Counted from the first letter of the stretch, positions 18,035 through 28,115 are shown. The stretch is 64,000 nt of DNA from Uliginosibacterium aquaticum (GCF_012972705.2 NZ_JABCSC020000001.1:620001-684000); one strand, 5' to 3'. The notes: generated by a model from the sequence alone, not told the origin. Translations and numbers: made by a program.

Positions 18035-18043
18035 TGATATAAA
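18035..18043 (+). promoter_or_regulatory. Extended -10 promoter of the TPR-like gene
   Basis: TGATATAAA contains the TG extension and a TATAAA -10 box. It lies about 98 bases upstream of the GTG start at 18141. A weak TTGGCC is at 18011-18016. Confidence 0.45.
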
Positions 18044-18140
18044 AAACTACGTCACGGGCGCGCAGGAGCTGAAAATCGGAGCGTCTGGCGAAGGCTGCGT
18101 GACAGCAGCTTTTCACATCAGCAAGACCAGGAGACAGACC

Positions 18141-18539
18141 GTGCCATCACTGCGCGATCCCACCGCGATGCCGGGCTTCGTCCGGATGTTTTTCCTGCCC
18201 TCAAAGCGCCAGCCTCCCGGAGGGCAGGAGGCCGGGCCGGAGCTGCCGATGACGCAGCCACTGACGCCGGAAGGGCCGGGTGAGCAGCGGCTGGCGATGG
18301 TGGCCTCACTGCTCAAGACCGGGCGACAGAACACGGCGCTGCTCATGATCGAGCGCGCATGCCGCGAGCAGCCGGGGCGGGCTGAATTTCACAACAGCCG
18401 CGCGCTGGTGCTGAAAGCCTGCCACCGGGGCGCGGAGGCGCTCGCCGCCTTTGATCGGGCGCTGGATCTTCAGCCTGAATATCAGGAGGCGTTCTACAAC
18501 CGGCAGCGCATGCTGGGGCTGGTGCGCAGTCGCATCTGA
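18141..18539 (+). CDS. Small TPR-like protein of unknown function
   Basis: A 132-residue cytosolic protein. The GTG at 18141 is chosen because AGGAG (18129-18133) lies seven bases upstream; the upstream ATG at 18099 lacks a ribosome binding site. Residues from about 60 to the end form a pair of helix-turn-helix units (LLKTGRQNTALLMIERAC, then AEALAAFDRALDLQPEYQEAFYNR) that match tetratricopeptide consensus positions. The N-terminal third is proline-rich and probably disordered. It converges with the pectinesterase gene. No function is evident. A protein-protein contact role is the usual meaning of such repeats. Confidence 0.7.
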   Translation: MPSLRDPTAMPGFVRMFFLPSKRQPPGGQEAGPELPMTQPLTPEGPGEQRLAMVASLLKTGRQNTALLMIERACREQPGRAEFHNSRALVLKACHRGAEALAAFDRALDLQPEYQEAFYNRQRMLGLVRSRI

Positions 18540-18598
18540 AGGGCCGGGCGAGCGAGGCGGAACCCTGCGTGACAGGCGCTCCGCCCGGGTGGCAGGGC

Positions 18599-20137
18599 TT
18601 ATTTCGCAGCGCCTGGCCCGCTGTTGTGATACTCGCCCAGATAGGGCTTGCTGGCGCTGCCGTATTGCACCGGATTGCTGCTGCTCCAGTCTGCCCACGG
18701 CGGGTTCTTGATTTCGGCGCTGAGGTAGGACTCGCGCACGATCATCTTGCCGATGGTCACTCCGGCGCTGGACGATTCCGGCCATTGCCGCGCCAGCGAG
18801 ATCGTGGCCGCGCCCGCATCGGCCGAGAAGCTGCAGCCGGTGAACAGGAAGCCGTAGGGGTGCGTGCCATAAGTGCTGGGCGCGCCGATGGTGCTGCTGC
18901 TCTTGCGCACCCGGGTGAAGAAGATCGTGCTCTTGTCGAACACCGCCGTGCCGCGCCCGAAGATGAAATCGGTATCACCCTCGATGTAACTCTGGGCGAA
19001 GTAGCTGCGCGCGACGACATCCACCGCCGTCGATTTCACATACAGCGTGTCCTGGTTGGCGATGAGGCGGGTCTTGTAAAACAGGTTGCGGTCGCCCACC
19101 ACCATCAGCGCCACGGCCTGCGATTCTCCGTTGGCTGATTCGCTCCAGGTGTTCTGGATCGTGAGGTTGGTGGCTTCGAAGTTGTCGGCGTTCACCACGA
19201 AAAGGGCTGAGCAGGTGGTGCCGATGCTGCCGCTCTTCGCGGCGCAGGCGTCATAGGTGGCCTTGATCGAGCTGGGCGTGCTGCTGGTGAACACGGCACT
19301 GCCCGGATTGGCCAGCGCCGCGTACTGGCTGCCGGTGAGCTTGGCGGCCGTGGGCAGGGCGATCACGGTCTGGGCAGGATCGCTGCCACCACCATAGAGT
19401 GTCACGGTCAGCCCCTTGGGCACGATTACCAGCTCGTTATAGGTGCCGGGCATAACCTTGATGTACTGCCGTGTGGTCTTGCCGGCCAGGGTGGCGGCAG
19501 TGATGGCGGCCTGCACCGTGCTGTAGGTGGCGCCGGATTTGGCCACCAGATAGTCCGGCGTGGCCGGCATGCTGACCACGCTGCTACGCGGCTTCCAGTT
19601 GTCGGTCACGAGCTTGCCGACGGTGCCGGCAGCGGCGAGGTACTGATCCACATCGTAGGCGGCTGCGACCGTGTCCGAGAGTTGCGGGCGGGTACTGGTA
19701 CTGGCAGGCCAGCTGCTGTTGCCGGAGGAAGAGGCGACCGCACTGGAAGCGGCGGATGATGCAGCGGACGTTACAGTGGCCGAAGAGGCTGCCGAAGAAG
19801 TAACAGAGCTGCGTGCGGCACTGCTGGCCACGGCGCTGCTGCTTTGCGCCGAAGAGCTGGCTGCGCTCGAGGTAGCGCTGCCGTTGGGAATCGAGCATTC
19901 ATTCACGCCACCGGCAATCCGTCCGCCGAAGGTGGCCTCGCTACAGGCGAAACTGCCGGTGAGGGTCTTGTAGAAGAACTGGTCTGAGCGGCCGAAGGCC
20001 ACATTGGTCGCAGTGGCGACCGTACAGGTCTTGCCCTCGCTGCAGAGGGTTACGTAGCCGCTGGGCCGATTGGCGGCACTGGCGCTGGCCGCGAACAGTG
20101 TCAGGCTGGCGGCGGCCAGCCATAAGGTCTTGTGCAT
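18599..20137 (-). CDS. Secreted pectinesterase (CE8) with serine-rich linker
   Basis: Pectinesterase removes methyl esters from homogalacturonan. The 512-residue protein has a signal peptide (1-22). It then has a small cysteine-containing N-terminal module (about 23-86), a serine/alanine linker (about 87-146) and a right-handed beta-helix esterase domain to the end. Catalytic signatures are present: QDTLYVKS, the DFIFGRG aspartate and the LARQWPE arginine that replaces the common LGRPW. The start is ATG 20137, behind AGGAGA. The poly-serine linker style is best known from plant-wall degraders such as Cellvibrio and suggests exported, modular action. A terminator-like hairpin separates it from apaG upstream. 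Confidence 0.93.
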   Translation of the reverse strand: MHKTLWLAAASLTLFAASASAANRPSGYVTLCSEGKTCTVATATNVAFGRSDQFFYKTLTGSFACSEATFGGRIAGGVNECSIPNGSATSSAASSSAQSSSAVASSAARSSVTSSAASSATVTSAASSAASSAVASSSGNSSWPASTSTRPQLSDTVAAAYDVDQYLAAAGTVGKLVTDNWKPRSSVVSMPATPDYLVAKSGATYSTVQAAITAATLAGKTTRQYIKVMPGTYNELVIVPKGLTVTLYGGGSDPAQTVIALPTAAKLTGSQYAALANPGSAVFTSSTPSSIKATYDACAAKSGSIGTTCSALFVVNADNFEATNLTIQNTWSESANGESQAVALMVVGDRNLFYKTRLIANQDTLYVKSTAVDVVARSYFAQSYIEGDTDFIFGRGTAVFDKSTIFFTRVRKSSSTIGAPSTYGTHPYGFLFTGCSFSADAGAATISLARQWPESSSAGVTIGKMIVRESYLSAEIKNPPWADWSSSNPVQYGSASKPYLGEYHNSGPGAAK

Positions 20138-20196
20138 TGCTTGTCTCCTGAGCGTGCGGCTTGGCGGTGATTTCCGTTTGCCGCTTGTGTCTGAAA

Positions 20197-20230
20197 AGGG
20201 CCTTTTCTGCCGTGTGGCAGAAGAGGCCCT
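20197..20230. terminator. Long hairpin between apaG and the pectinesterase gene
   Basis: Arms of 15 bases (20197-20211 and 20216-20230) pair with a single mismatch around a GTGT loop. On the minus strand the stem is followed by TTTT, so it can end apaG transcription. It lies upstream of the pectinesterase start at 20137. Confidence 0.6.
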
Positions 20231-20304
20231 AATCAACCTAGATCAGGAGGTGATGGGTAACAAGCGTGAACTGCTGCACGGTCCGAAGGTCCGTGAATAG
20301 GCTT

Positions 20305-20685
20305 TCAGTGCAGGGTGCGCGGCCCGACCAGAAAGAATTCGGGGATTTCAGCGTCGAACTGCATGCTGTCTTCGGCCACGAAGTGATAGCTGCCGCGCAT
20401 GCTGCCAAAGGGCGTGGCGAGCGGGCAGCCGCTGGTGTACTCGAAGCTCTCGCCGGGCGCCAGCAAGGGTTGTTCGCCGATCACGCCTTCACCTTCCACC
20501 TCCTCGGTGTTGCCGTGGGCGTCGGTGATGAACCAGTGGCGGCTGATCAGCTTGGCGCTGAGCGTGCCTTCGTTGCGGATCGTGATGTGATAAGCAAAGG
20601 CATAGCGCGGCTCGGTCGGGTCCGACTGCTCGGGCAAGTAGCGGGGCTGGGCGCTGATGGTGATGCGGTACTTTGGGAGACTCAT
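20305..20685 (-). CDS. apaG: ApaG family protein
   Basis: The 126-residue protein matches the ApaG/DUF525 family: YAFAYHITIRNEG, LISRHWFITDA, VEGEGVIGEQPLLAPGESF and YTSGCPLATPFGSMRGSY are the conserved segments. ApaG folds as an immunoglobulin-like beta-sandwich. Its cellular role is unsettled; it has been tied to cobalt and magnesium tolerance and to dinucleoside polyphosphates in enterics. It diverges from rpe, a common neighbour in betaproteobacteria. Confidence 0.95.
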   Translation of the reverse strand: MSLPKYRITISAQPRYLPEQSDPTEPRYAFAYHITIRNEGTLSAKLISRHWFITDAHGNTEEVEGEGVIGEQPLLAPGESFEYTSGCPLATPFGSMRGSYHFVAEDSMQFDAEIPEFFLVGPRTLH

Positions 20686-20752
20686 TTTTTTGCTGGCTTG
20701 TGGCGGGGGGCGACTGGGATAATACGGCTTTGCCGTCCCTCAGGGCCAGATC

Positions 20753-21454
20753 ATGTCAGACCGTTCCTTCATTCTTGCCCCTAGCCTGCTCTCTGCCAAC
20801 TTCGCCCGCCTCGGCGATGAGGTTGAAAAGGTGATTGCTTCCGGCGCCGACTGGCTGCACTTCGACGTGATGGACAACCACTATGTGCCCAACCTGACCA
20901 TCGGCCCGCTGGTCTGCGAGGCGATCCGCCCCTGTACCGGCGCGCCGATTGATGTGCACCTGATGGTGGAGCCGGTGGATGCGCTGGTGCCGATGTTCGC
21001 CAAGGCCGGTGCGAACATCATCACCTTTCACCCCGAGGCCTCGCGCCATGTGGATCGCACCCTGCAGCTGATCCGCGATCATGGCTGTCAGGCCGGGCTG
21101 GTGTTCAATCCGGCGACTCCGCTGGACTGGCTGGATCATGTGATGGACAAGATTGACCTGATCATGCTGATGTCGGTGAACCCCGGCTACGGCGGCCAGA
21201 GCTTCATCCCTTCGACCCTGCCCAAGGCCAGCGCGGCGCGTGCGAAGCTCGATGCCTACGAGCGCGAGTCGGGTCGCCGCATCCGTCTTGAGATCGACGG
21301 TGGCGTGAAGCCTGCCAACATTGCCGAGATCGCGGCGGCTGGCGTCGACACCTTCGTGGCCGGCTCGGCGGTGTTCGGTGCCGGCAAGGACACGGACCCG
21401 AACCGTTACGATTCGGTGATCGCTGCGATGCGTGCCGAGCTCGCCAAGGTCTGA
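20753..21454 (+). CDS. rpe: Ribulose-phosphate 3-epimerase
   Basis: Rpe interconverts ribulose 5-phosphate and xylulose 5-phosphate in the pentose phosphate pathway. The 233-residue TIM barrel shows [15 protein letters not shown] at the start, the metal ligands in [12 protein letters not shown] and DVHLMV, the [13 protein letters not shown] phosphate loop and the EIDGGVKP aspartate. It begins the rpe-gph-trpE group typical of betaproteobacteria, with gph 127 bases downstream. Confidence 0.97.
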   Translation: MSDRSFILAPSLLSANFARLGDEVEKVIASGADWLHFDVMDNHYVPNLTIGPLVCEAIRPCTGAPIDVHLMVEPVDALVPMFAKAGANIITFHPEASRHVDRTLQLIRDHGCQAGLVFNPATPLDWLDHVMDKIDLIMLMSVNPGYGGQSFIPSTLPKASAARAKLDAYERESGRRIRLEIDGGVKPANIAEIAAAGVDTFVAGSAVFGAGKDTDPNRYDSVIAAMRAELAKV

Positions 21455-21581
21455 GCGTGAGCAGCCTGCCACCCCCGCAGAAACAGGCGCCGGAGCCGTG
21501 TGACACGCAGGCTCCCCAGACCGCCCAGCAGCAACAATGAGCTGCTCCCACTGTACGCTCTCGCGAGTTTGAAAGCCCGGC

Positions 21582-22250
21582 ATGAAATCCTTCGCTCCCC
21601 ACGCCATCTTCTTCGACCTTGACGGAACGCTCGTTGACTCTGTGCCGGACCTTGCCGAGGCCGCGCGCCGCATGCTCGCCGAGCTGGGCGAACCGACGCG
21701 CACCGACGCGGAAGTCGCCACCTTCGTTGGCAAGGGCATCCCGATGATGGTCGAGCGCGCCCTCACAGTGGGGCGGGGGCCGGTGTCCGCCGAGCGTCTG
21801 GCGCAGGCCATCCCGGTGTTCATGCGCCACTACGAAGCCACCAACGGCAAGCTCACCCGCGCCTATCCCGGCGTGGCCGAGACGCTGCCGGTTCTGAAGG
21901 CCCGTGGCCTCAAGCTCGGCGTAGTGACCAACAAGGCCGAAGCCTTCATCGCGCCCCTGCTGGATGAGCTGGGGCTGGGCGGATTTTTCGACGTGCTGAT
22001 TGGCGGTGACACCCTGGCACAGAAGAAGCCGGAGCCCGAGCCGCTGTGGCATGCCTGCGAGCAGGTTGGTGTGTCGCGCGAGGCCGTCCTGATGGTGGGC
22101 GACTCCGGCAACGATGCCCTGTGCGCCCGCCGCGCCGGCATCCCGGTGCTGCTGATGACCTATGGTTACAACGAGGGAGTGCCCGTGGACACTGAAGATT
22201 GCGACGGGTTACTATCGAGCTTCACTGAATTGCCCGCTCTGCTTGCCTGA
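21582..22250 (+). CDS. gph: Phosphoglycolate phosphatase (HAD family)
   Basis: Gph dephosphorylates 2-phosphoglycolate, a by-product of DNA 3'-end repair and of oxygenase activity. The 222-residue protein has the HAD motifs in order: FFDLDGTLVDS (nucleophile aspartate), VVTNKAE (motif II threonine), KPEP (lysine) and VGDSGND (motif IV). The helical cap lies between motifs I and II. It sits between rpe and trpE as in related genomes. Confidence 0.94.
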   Translation: MKSFAPHAIFFDLDGTLVDSVPDLAEAARRMLAELGEPTRTDAEVATFVGKGIPMMVERALTVGRGPVSAERLAQAIPVFMRHYEATNGKLTRAYPGVAETLPVLKARGLKLGVVTNKAEAFIAPLLDELGLGGFFDVLIGGDTLAQKKPEPEPLWHACEQVGVSREAVLMVGDSGNDALCARRAGIPVLLMTYGYNEGVPVDTEDCDGLLSSFTELPALLA

Positions 22251-22439
22251 GCGCGGTTTTCCCCGAATTTCATCATCGTGACAAGCAAAAGCCTGTTTCT
22301 CGCAGAGGAGATCCTCCCGATTTGCGTAGCCAGTGGTTGGCGGCGCAGCGGGGGTTCATGGCGCACTCGCTGAGTGTTGCGTCACGGGTCGGCACGCGCC
22401 GGCCGAGCATTTCCTGAAATTGCCGAAACCGGAGTCATG

Positions 22440-23942
22440 ATGACCGAACAAGAATTCCTCGCGCTTGCCGCGCAGGGTTACAACCGCATCCCGCTCACCG
22501 TCGAGACCTTTGCTGATCTCGACACGCCGCTTTCCATTTACCTCAAGCTGGCCAACGAGCCCTACACCTACCTGCTCGAATCCGTGCAGGGCGGTGAGCG
22601 CTTCGGCCGCTATTCCATCATCGGCCTGCGTGCCCACACCCGCATCGAAGTGCGCGATCGCAGCGTGCTGCTGCTCTCGGGGGACCGCATCGTCGAGCGT
22701 CGCGACTACGGCGATCCGCTCGCCTATGTCGGCGAGTTCATGCAGCGCATCAAGGTGCCGCCCAAGTTCAGCCTGCCGCGCTATTGCGGGGGGCTGGTCG
22801 GCTGTTTCGGCTATGACACGGTGCGCTACATCGAGCCCAAGCTTGCTGCGCACAAGGCGAAAGACGAAATGGGCACGCCGGATATCGCGCTGCTGCTCTC
22901 CGAAGAGATCGCGATCGTCGACAACCTCTCCGGCAAGCTGACCCTGGTGGTGTATGCCGAGCCAGAAGTGCCGGGCGCCTACAAGCGAGCCCAGCGCCGT
23001 CTGGCCGAGCTGGTGGCCAAGCTGCGCGAGCCGGTCGAGATCCCCGCAGATACCTGCGCCACGCCGCAGCCGGCGGTTTCCAGCTTCGGTCAGGACGCTT
23101 TCAAGGCCGCCGTGCAGCGCGCCAAGGACTACATCATCGAAGGCGACATCATGCAGGTGGTGCTGAGCCAGCGCATGAGCAAGCCCTTCGCAGCCAGCCC
23201 GATGGCGCTCTACCGCAGCCTGCGCGCGCTGAATCCGTCGCCCTACATGTTCTACTTCAACTTCGAGGACTTCCATGTCGTCGGCTCCTCGCCGGAGATT
23301 CTGGTCAAGCTTGAAAACGAAGGTGAACAGCAGCTTGTGACCGTCCGCCCCATTGCGGGCACGCGCAAGCGCGGCGCCACGCATGAGGAAGATCTGGCGC
23401 TGGAAAAGGACCTGCTGGCCGACCGCAAGGAGCTTGCCGAGCATTTGCAGCTGCTGGATCTGGGCCGCAACGACGTGGGCCGCGTGGCCGCCACCGGCAC
23501 GGTGAAGGTCACCGAGCAGTTCACCATCGAGCGCTACTCGCACGTCATGCATATCGTGTCCAACGTGGAGGGCCTGCTGCCCGAGGGGCAGGACAAGCGC
23601 GCTGCGGCGCTGGCCGTGCTGCGTGCCACCTTCCCGGCCGGCACTGTGAGCGGCGCGCCCAAGGTGCGGGCGATGCAGATCATCGACGAGCTGGAACCCG
23701 TCAAGCGCGGTATCTACGCCGGCGCCTGTGGCTACATCGGTTTTGATGGCGATGTGGACGTGGCAATCGCCATCCGCACCGCCGTGATCGCCAACGGCCA
23801 GCTGCATGTGCAGGCGGGCGCGGGCATCGTGGCCGATTCGGATCCCGAATCCGAATGGCAGGAAACCCTGAACAAGGCGCGTGCGGTGATTCGCGCGGCC
23901 GAGATCGCCGAGAGCGGGCTGGATACCAAGATCAGTTCCTGA
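22440..23942 (+). CDS. trpE: Anthranilate synthase component I
   Basis: TrpE makes anthranilate from chorismate and ammonia supplied by TrpG, the first step of tryptophan synthesis. The 500-residue protein has the LLES tryptophan-feedback element in its N-terminal half ([17 protein letters not shown]). The catalytic half has [26 protein letters not shown] and [20 protein letters not shown] 22440 is chosen over ATG 22437 because GGAG (22431-22434) is better spaced. trpG lies more than 1.2 kb downstream instead of next to it, because yqhD intervenes. Confidence 0.97.
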   Translation: MTEQEFLALAAQGYNRIPLTVETFADLDTPLSIYLKLANEPYTYLLESVQGGERFGRYSIIGLRAHTRIEVRDRSVLLLSGDRIVERRDYGDPLAYVGEFMQRIKVPPKFSLPRYCGGLVGCFGYDTVRYIEPKLAAHKAKDEMGTPDIALLLSEEIAIVDNLSGKLTLVVYAEPEVPGAYKRAQRRLAELVAKLREPVEIPADTCATPQPAVSSFGQDAFKAAVQRAKDYIIEGDIMQVVLSQRMSKPFAASPMALYRSLRALNPSPYMFYFNFEDFHVVGSSPEILVKLENEGEQQLVTVRPIAGTRKRGATHEEDLALEKDLLADRKELAEHLQLLDLGRNDVGRVAATGTVKVTEQFTIERYSHVMHIVSNVEGLLPEGQDKRAAALAVLRATFPAGTVSGAPKVRAMQIIDELEPVKRGIYAGACGYIGFDGDVDVAIAIRTAVIANGQLHVQAGAGIVADSDPESEWQETLNKARAVIRAAEIAESGLDTKISS

Positions 23943-23989
23943 AGCTCGAATCCATTGCTACTTCAAGCCACCTCCAAGGAGTGAAAGCC

Positions 23990-25153
23990 ATGCAGAACTT
24001 CAGTTACTACAACCCGACCCGCATCCTCTTCGGCAAGGGCCAGATCGCCGCGATTGCCGGCCTGATTCCCGCTGGTGCCAAGGTGCTCGTCACCTATGGC
24101 GGCGGCAGCATCAAGAAGAACGGCGTCTATGACCAGGTCAAGGCCGCGCTGAAAGCGCACGCCTGGCTTGAGTTCGGCGGAATCGAGGCCAACCCGCGCT
24201 ATGAAACCTTGATGAAGGCTGTCGCGCTCGTCAAAAGCGAAGGCGCAGACTTCATCCTCGCCGTGGGCGGAGGTTCCGTTGCCGACGGCAGCAAATTCAT
24301 CGCTGCGGCCGCGCGCTTCGACGGCGCCGAGCCGTGGGAAATCCTCGCCAAGCGCGCCCCGGTCAGCGCCGCAGTGCCGCTGGGTGTGGTGTTGACCCTG
24401 CCGGCGACCGGTTCGGAATCCAACACCTTCGCCGTCATCTCGCGTGAATCGAGTGGCGACAAGCTGGGCTTCGGCAGCGAACACTGCTATCCGCAGTTCG
24501 CCGTGCTGGACCCGGAGACGACCTACAGCCTGCCGCCGCGCCAGGTTGCCAATGGCATCGTCGATGCCTTCGTGCACACCATGGAGCAGTACATGACCTA
24601 CCCGGCCGAGGCGCCGCTGCAGGATCGTTTCGCCGAAGGCATCCTGCACACCCTGATCGAGGTCGGCCCGCAGACCCTGGCGCATCCGCAGGAATACGCC
24701 GCGCGCGCCAGCCAGGTGTGGAGCGCTACGCTGGCGCTCAACGGCCTGATCGGTTGCGGTGTGCCGCAAGATTGGGCAACGCACATGATCGGTCATGAGC
24801 TCACAGCCGAATATGGGCTGGATCACGCCCAGACCCTGGCCGTGGTGCTGCCGGGAGTGCTGCGTCACCAGAAGGAGGCCAAGCGCGCCAAGCTGTTGCA
24901 GTACGCCGAGCGCATCTGGGGCATTCGCGAGGGCAGCGAAGACGAACGCATCGAGCGCGCGATCGCGGCGACCGAGGCCTTCTTCGGATCGCTGGGCGTG
25001 CACACCCATCTGGGCCTGTACGGCGTGGCCGGGACAAATGAGGCGCCGAGCCGGATTCCGGCCCGCCTTGAGCGTCACGGCTTCCTGAAACTGGGCGAGC
25101 ACGGGGCGATCACGCCTGCGGCCGTCACGGAAATTCTTGCCGCGCGGCTGTGA
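23990..25153 (+). CDS. yqhD: NADPH-dependent aldehyde reductase, iron-containing alcohol dehydrogenase family
   Basis: The 387-residue length equals that of E. coli YqhD and the conserved blocks fit along the whole protein. These include NPTRILFGKGQIA, TYGGGSIKKNGVYDQV, LAVGGGSVADGSKFIAAA, LTLPATGSESN, LPPRQVANGIVDAFVH and GVPQDWATHMIGHELTA. YqhD reduces short aldehydes, including lipid-peroxidation products, with NADPH. The GGGS stretches bind the cofactor and the DAFVH and GLDH segments supply metal ligands. The ATG at 23990 follows CAAGGAG. Its place between trpE and trpG is unusual and has no known link to tryptophan. Confidence 0.93.
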   Translation: MQNFSYYNPTRILFGKGQIAAIAGLIPAGAKVLVTYGGGSIKKNGVYDQVKAALKAHAWLEFGGIEANPRYETLMKAVALVKSEGADFILAVGGGSVADGSKFIAAAARFDGAEPWEILAKRAPVSAAVPLGVVLTLPATGSESNTFAVISRESSGDKLGFGSEHCYPQFAVLDPETTYSLPPRQVANGIVDAFVHTMEQYMTYPAEAPLQDRFAEGILHTLIEVGPQTLAHPQEYAARASQVWSATLALNGLIGCGVPQDWATHMIGHELTAEYGLDHAQTLAVVLPGVLRHQKEAKRAKLLQYAERIWGIREGSEDERIERAIAATEAFFGSLGVHTHLGLYGVAGTNEAPSRIPARLERHGFLKLGEHGAITPAAVTEILAARL

Positions 25154-25198
25154 GCCCCGGCGGCTGGCACTGGCCAGCCTCATGCAAAGGAAATGACC

Positions 25199-25762
25199 AT
25201 GTTGTTGATGATCGATAACTACGACAGCTTTACCTACAACATCGTGCAGTACCTCGGCGAACTGGGCGCCGATGTGCGCGTGTATCGCAACGATGAAATC
25301 ACCGTCGAGCAGATCGAGGCCATGAAGCCCGAGCGCCTCGTGGTCTCGCCCGGCCCCTGTTCGCCGGCCGAGGCCGGCATCTCGGTGGCGGCGATCAAGC
25401 ATTTCGCTGGCAAGCTGCCGATTCTTGGCGTGTGCCTTGGCCACCAGAGCATCGGCGCGGCGTTTGGCGGCAAGATCGTGCATGCCAAGCAGCTGATGCA
25501 TGGCAAGACCTCGCCGATCCGGCACGCCGATGTGGGCATCTTCAAGGGCCTGCCGAATCCCTTCACGGCCACGCGTTATCACTCGCTGGCGATCGAGCGC
25601 GAGAGCTGTCCGGACTGCCTGGAGATCACGGCCTGGACCGAGGATGGCGAGATCATGGGTGTGCGTCACAAGACCCTGCAGATTGAAGGTGTGCAGTTTC
25701 ACCCGGAGTCGATCATGACCGAGGGTGGTCACAAGCTGCTGAAGAACTTTCTCGACATGTAA
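25199..25762 (+). CDS. trpG: Anthranilate synthase component II, glutamine amidotransferase
   Basis: TrpG releases ammonia from glutamine for TrpE; in some bacteria the same subunit also serves PabB. The 187-residue class-I amidotransferase begins [14 protein letters not shown], and its triad is visible: C79 in [10 protein letters not shown], with H168 and E170 in FHPES. ATG 25199 is used rather than ATG 25193 because AAAGGA would abut the earlier codon. A hairpin follows at 25769-25790. Confidence 0.96.
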   Translation: MLLMIDNYDSFTYNIVQYLGELGADVRVYRNDEITVEQIEAMKPERLVVSPGPCSPAEAGISVAAIKHFAGKLPILGVCLGHQSIGAAFGGKIVHAKQLMHGKTSPIRHADVGIFKGLPNPFTATRYHSLAIERESCPDCLEITAWTEDGEIMGVRHKTLQIEGVQFHPESIMTEGGHKLLKNFLDM

Positions 25763-25768
25763 GCCCTT

Positions 25769-25790
25769 GAAGCCGCGCAAGCGGCTTCTT
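25769..25790 (+). terminator. Short hairpin after trpG
   Basis: GAAGCCGC-GCAA-GCGGCTTC forms an 8-bp stem with a GCAA tetraloop, followed by TT. The T tract is weak, so partial termination at best. Confidence 0.5.
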
Positions 25791-25807
25791 CATTCCGGGA
25801 GGCGTGT

Positions 25808-27022
25808 ATGAATCAGTCTTGGGCGATGGTTGCGCTCAGCGCAGTGGTGCTGGTGGCTTACCTGTTTGATTTCCTTGGTCGCTGGATCAAGGTGCCGGCC
25901 GTGGTGCTGCTCATCTTTGCCGGCTTGTGCCTGCGCGCCGTGACGGACGCCTTCGGCCTGAGCCTGACCCCGCCGGATGATCTCCTGCCGGTACTGGGCA
26001 CTTTCGGCCTGATCCTGATCGTGCTGGAGGGGGCGCTGGACCTGCGTCTGACGCGCGAGGCCGCGCCCCTGATCCTGCGCAGCTCTCTGTGTGCCGTGCT
26101 GGGGGTGGTGCTGACCGGCGCTGCGCTGACCGCAGCCTTGGTGTTCTGGCTGGACGCGCCCCTGCAGGCCGCGCTCGTGCATGCGCTGCCGCTGGCTGTG
26201 ATCAGTTCGGCGGTGGCGATCCCCGCGGCCGCTGCACTCGCGCCGCGCTTGCGCGAGTTCGTGGTCTACGAGAGTTCGATTTCGGACATCGTGGGCGTGG
26301 TGCTGTTCTACGCGATGCTCAACGAGTTCACCGGCTTTGGCTCGATGCTGGTGTCGCTGACCGGCGAAATCACGCTCTCGGTGTTCATCGGGCTGGTGGT
26401 GGGTCTGCTGATCTTCTGGTTGATCCAGCGCATCCAGCATCATGTGCGGGTGCTGCCGATGATCTTCGGCATCACCTTGCTCTATGGACTGGGCAAGATC
26501 ATGCACCTTGCGCCGCTGGTGATGGTGTTGCTGGTGGGGCTGTTGTTGAACAACTACCAGCTGGTGCGCCGTTTCACCGGCGGGCGCTGGCAGGGTGAAG
26601 GTGATTTCGAGTCGGATCTTGAATCCTTCAAACACCTGACTGCGGAATTCACCTTTGTGGTCCGCAGCTTTTTCTTCGTACTGCTCGGCTTCGGTACTGG
26701 TCTGGCTGAGTTGCTGGACCTGCAGGCCTGGCTGCTGGCAGGGATTGTGCTCGCATGCAGCATCGCGCCACGTTGGGCCTTGCTGCGAGGCGTGGCGCGC
26801 GAATCCGCCGAGCCGCTGCTGTGGTTCGCTCCGCGCGGGCTCATCACTGTGCTGCTTTTTCTCAGCATTCCCGCGCACCTGGTCATCCCCGCATTTCCGA
26901 AGGCCGGCCTGATGCTGGTGATTCTCGTCTGGGCCCTGCTGCTGAGCATGGGCAGCCTGCGCATCAAGCCCGCCGCGCAGGATGAGGTTGCACCGGTAGA
27001 ATCTCCGCCTTCCAGTCATTGA
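25808..27022 (+). CDS. Cation/proton antiporter (CPA superfamily)
   Basis: A 404-residue integral membrane protein with about 11-12 hydrophobic segments and a short hydrophilic tail. The [16 protein letters not shown] helix, the [13 protein letters not shown] stretch and the [16 protein letters not shown] segment match the ion-pathway helices of CPA1/NhaP-type exchangers. The aspartate in SISDIVG is in the place of the ion-binding Asn-Asp or Ser-Asp pair. The RGLITVLLF arginine helix is also typical. It presumably exchanges sodium or potassium for protons at the inner membrane. It separates trpG from trpD with only 16 bases before trpD, so it may be in the same transcript. Confidence 0.86.
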   Translation: MNQSWAMVALSAVVLVAYLFDFLGRWIKVPAVVLLIFAGLCLRAVTDAFGLSLTPPDDLLPVLGTFGLILIVLEGALDLRLTREAAPLILRSSLCAVLGVVLTGAALTAALVFWLDAPLQAALVHALPLAVISSAVAIPAAAALAPRLREFVVYESSISDIVGVVLFYAMLNEFTGFGSMLVSLTGEITLSVFIGLVVGLLIFWLIQRIQHHVRVLPMIFGITLLYGLGKIMHLAPLVMVLLVGLLLNNYQLVRRFTGGRWQGEGDFESDLESFKHLTAEFTFVVRSFFFVLLGFGTGLAELLDLQAWLLAGIVLACSIAPRWALLRGVARESAEPLLWFAPRGLITVLLFLSIPAHLVIPAFPKAGLMLVILVWALLLSMGSLRIKPAAQDEVAPVESPPSSH

Positions 27023-27038
27023 ACACAGGACTCTGCCC

Positions 27039-28067
27039 ATGACGCCCCAAGCTGCCCTGCAACGCGTAATCGAGCATCGCGAAATCTTCCACGACGAAAT
27101 GGTCTCGCTGATGCGCCAGATCATGTCCGGTCAGGTCTCGCCGGTGCTGATCGCGGCGATCATCACGGGCCTGCGCGTGAAGAAGGAGTCGGTCGGCGAG
27201 ATCGCAGCATCGGCCACGGTGATGCGCGAGCTGGCCACTAGGGTGCCGGTGAAGAGCGATACGCAAACGCTGGTGGACACCTGTGGAACCGGTGGGGATG
27301 GCGCGCACACCTTCAACATCTCTACCTCGGCGATGTTCGTGGCCGCCGCCGCCGGCGCGCGTGTTGCCAAGCATGGCGGGCGTTCGGTGTCTTCGCAGTC
27401 CGGCTCCGCCGATGTGCTGGAGGCGCTGGGAGCCAACCTGAGTCTGACGCCGGAACAGGTCGGCGCCTGCATTGACGAGGTGGGTCTGGGCTTCATGTTT
27501 GCGCCCAACCATCACAGCGCCATGAAGCACGCCGCACCGGTGCGGCGCGAGCTCGGCGTGCGCACCATCTTCAACATTCTTGGCCCGCTGACCAACCCGG
27601 CTGGTGCCGCGAATCAGGTGATGGGCGTGTTTCATCCCGATCTGGTCGGCATCCAGGTGCGCGTGCTGCAGCAACTGGGCGCGCGCAACGTGCTGATCGT
27701 GCATGGCATGGAAGGTCTGGACGAAATCTCGATCTCGGCGCCGACGCTGATCGGCGAGTTGCGCAACGGCGAGGTGCGGGAATATCGCCTGACCCCGGAG
27801 GACGTGGGCCTGCCCTTGCACGCCTCGTCGGCAATCCGGGCGGCCAGTGTGGAAGAGTCGAAGGCCATCCTGCTCGGGGCGCTGGAAGGCAGCATCCCCG
27901 CCGCACGCGACATCGTAGCCTTCAATGCGGGCGCCAGCCTTTACGCCGCAGGGGTGGCCGAGTCGCTGGCAGAGGGCGTGGAACGCGCACTGGCGACTAT
28001 CGCCAGTGGCGCGGCGACGCGCAAGCTCGGCGAGTTCATCGAGCGTTCGCGCAGCTTCAGCGCCTGA
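27039..28067 (+). CDS. trpD: Anthranilate phosphoribosyltransferase
   Basis: TrpD joins anthranilate to phosphoribosyl pyrophosphate. The 342-residue protein carries the PRPP loop [16 protein letters not shown], the [21 protein letters not shown] segment and the anthranilate-side [19 protein letters not shown] and [11 protein letters not shown] motifs. It follows the antiporter gene by 16 bases. trpC is not adjacent but lies past a minus-strand gene. Confidence 0.97.
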   Translation: MTPQAALQRVIEHREIFHDEMVSLMRQIMSGQVSPVLIAAIITGLRVKKESVGEIAASATVMRELATRVPVKSDTQTLVDTCGTGGDGAHTFNISTSAMFVAAAAGARVAKHGGRSVSSQSGSADVLEALGANLSLTPEQVGACIDEVGLGFMFAPNHHSAMKHAAPVRRELGVRTIFNILGPLTNPAGAANQVMGVFHPDLVGIQVRVLQQLGARNVLIVHGMEGLDEISISAPTLIGELRNGEVREYRLTPEDVGLPLHASSAIRAASVEESKAILLGALEGSIPAARDIVAFNAGASLYAAGVAESLAEGVERALATIASGAATRKLGEFIERSRSFSA

Positions 28068-28115
28068 TCTGGCGCCGCGGCAGGTGAGGGCTTGCCGCTG
28101 CAGCCAGCAGGCCGC

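Larger units (their letters stand above)
17768..18140. other. Divergent regulatory region, 373 bases
   Basis: It separates the heparinase-family gene (minus) from the TPR-like gene (plus). It contains a palindrome at 17820-17837 near a minus-strand promoter and an extended -10 at 18035-18043 for the plus strand. No gene is visible in it. Confidence 0.6.

Noticed and set aside
18540-18598. Imperfect GC inverted repeat between the TPR-like gene and pectinesterase
   Set aside because: The arms need a bulge and there is no T tract. It is too weak to call as a terminator.
21457-21541. 27-codon frame starting with GTG between rpe and gph
   Set aside because: Composition is Pro/Gln-rich, the start lacks a clear ribosome binding site and nothing supports translation.
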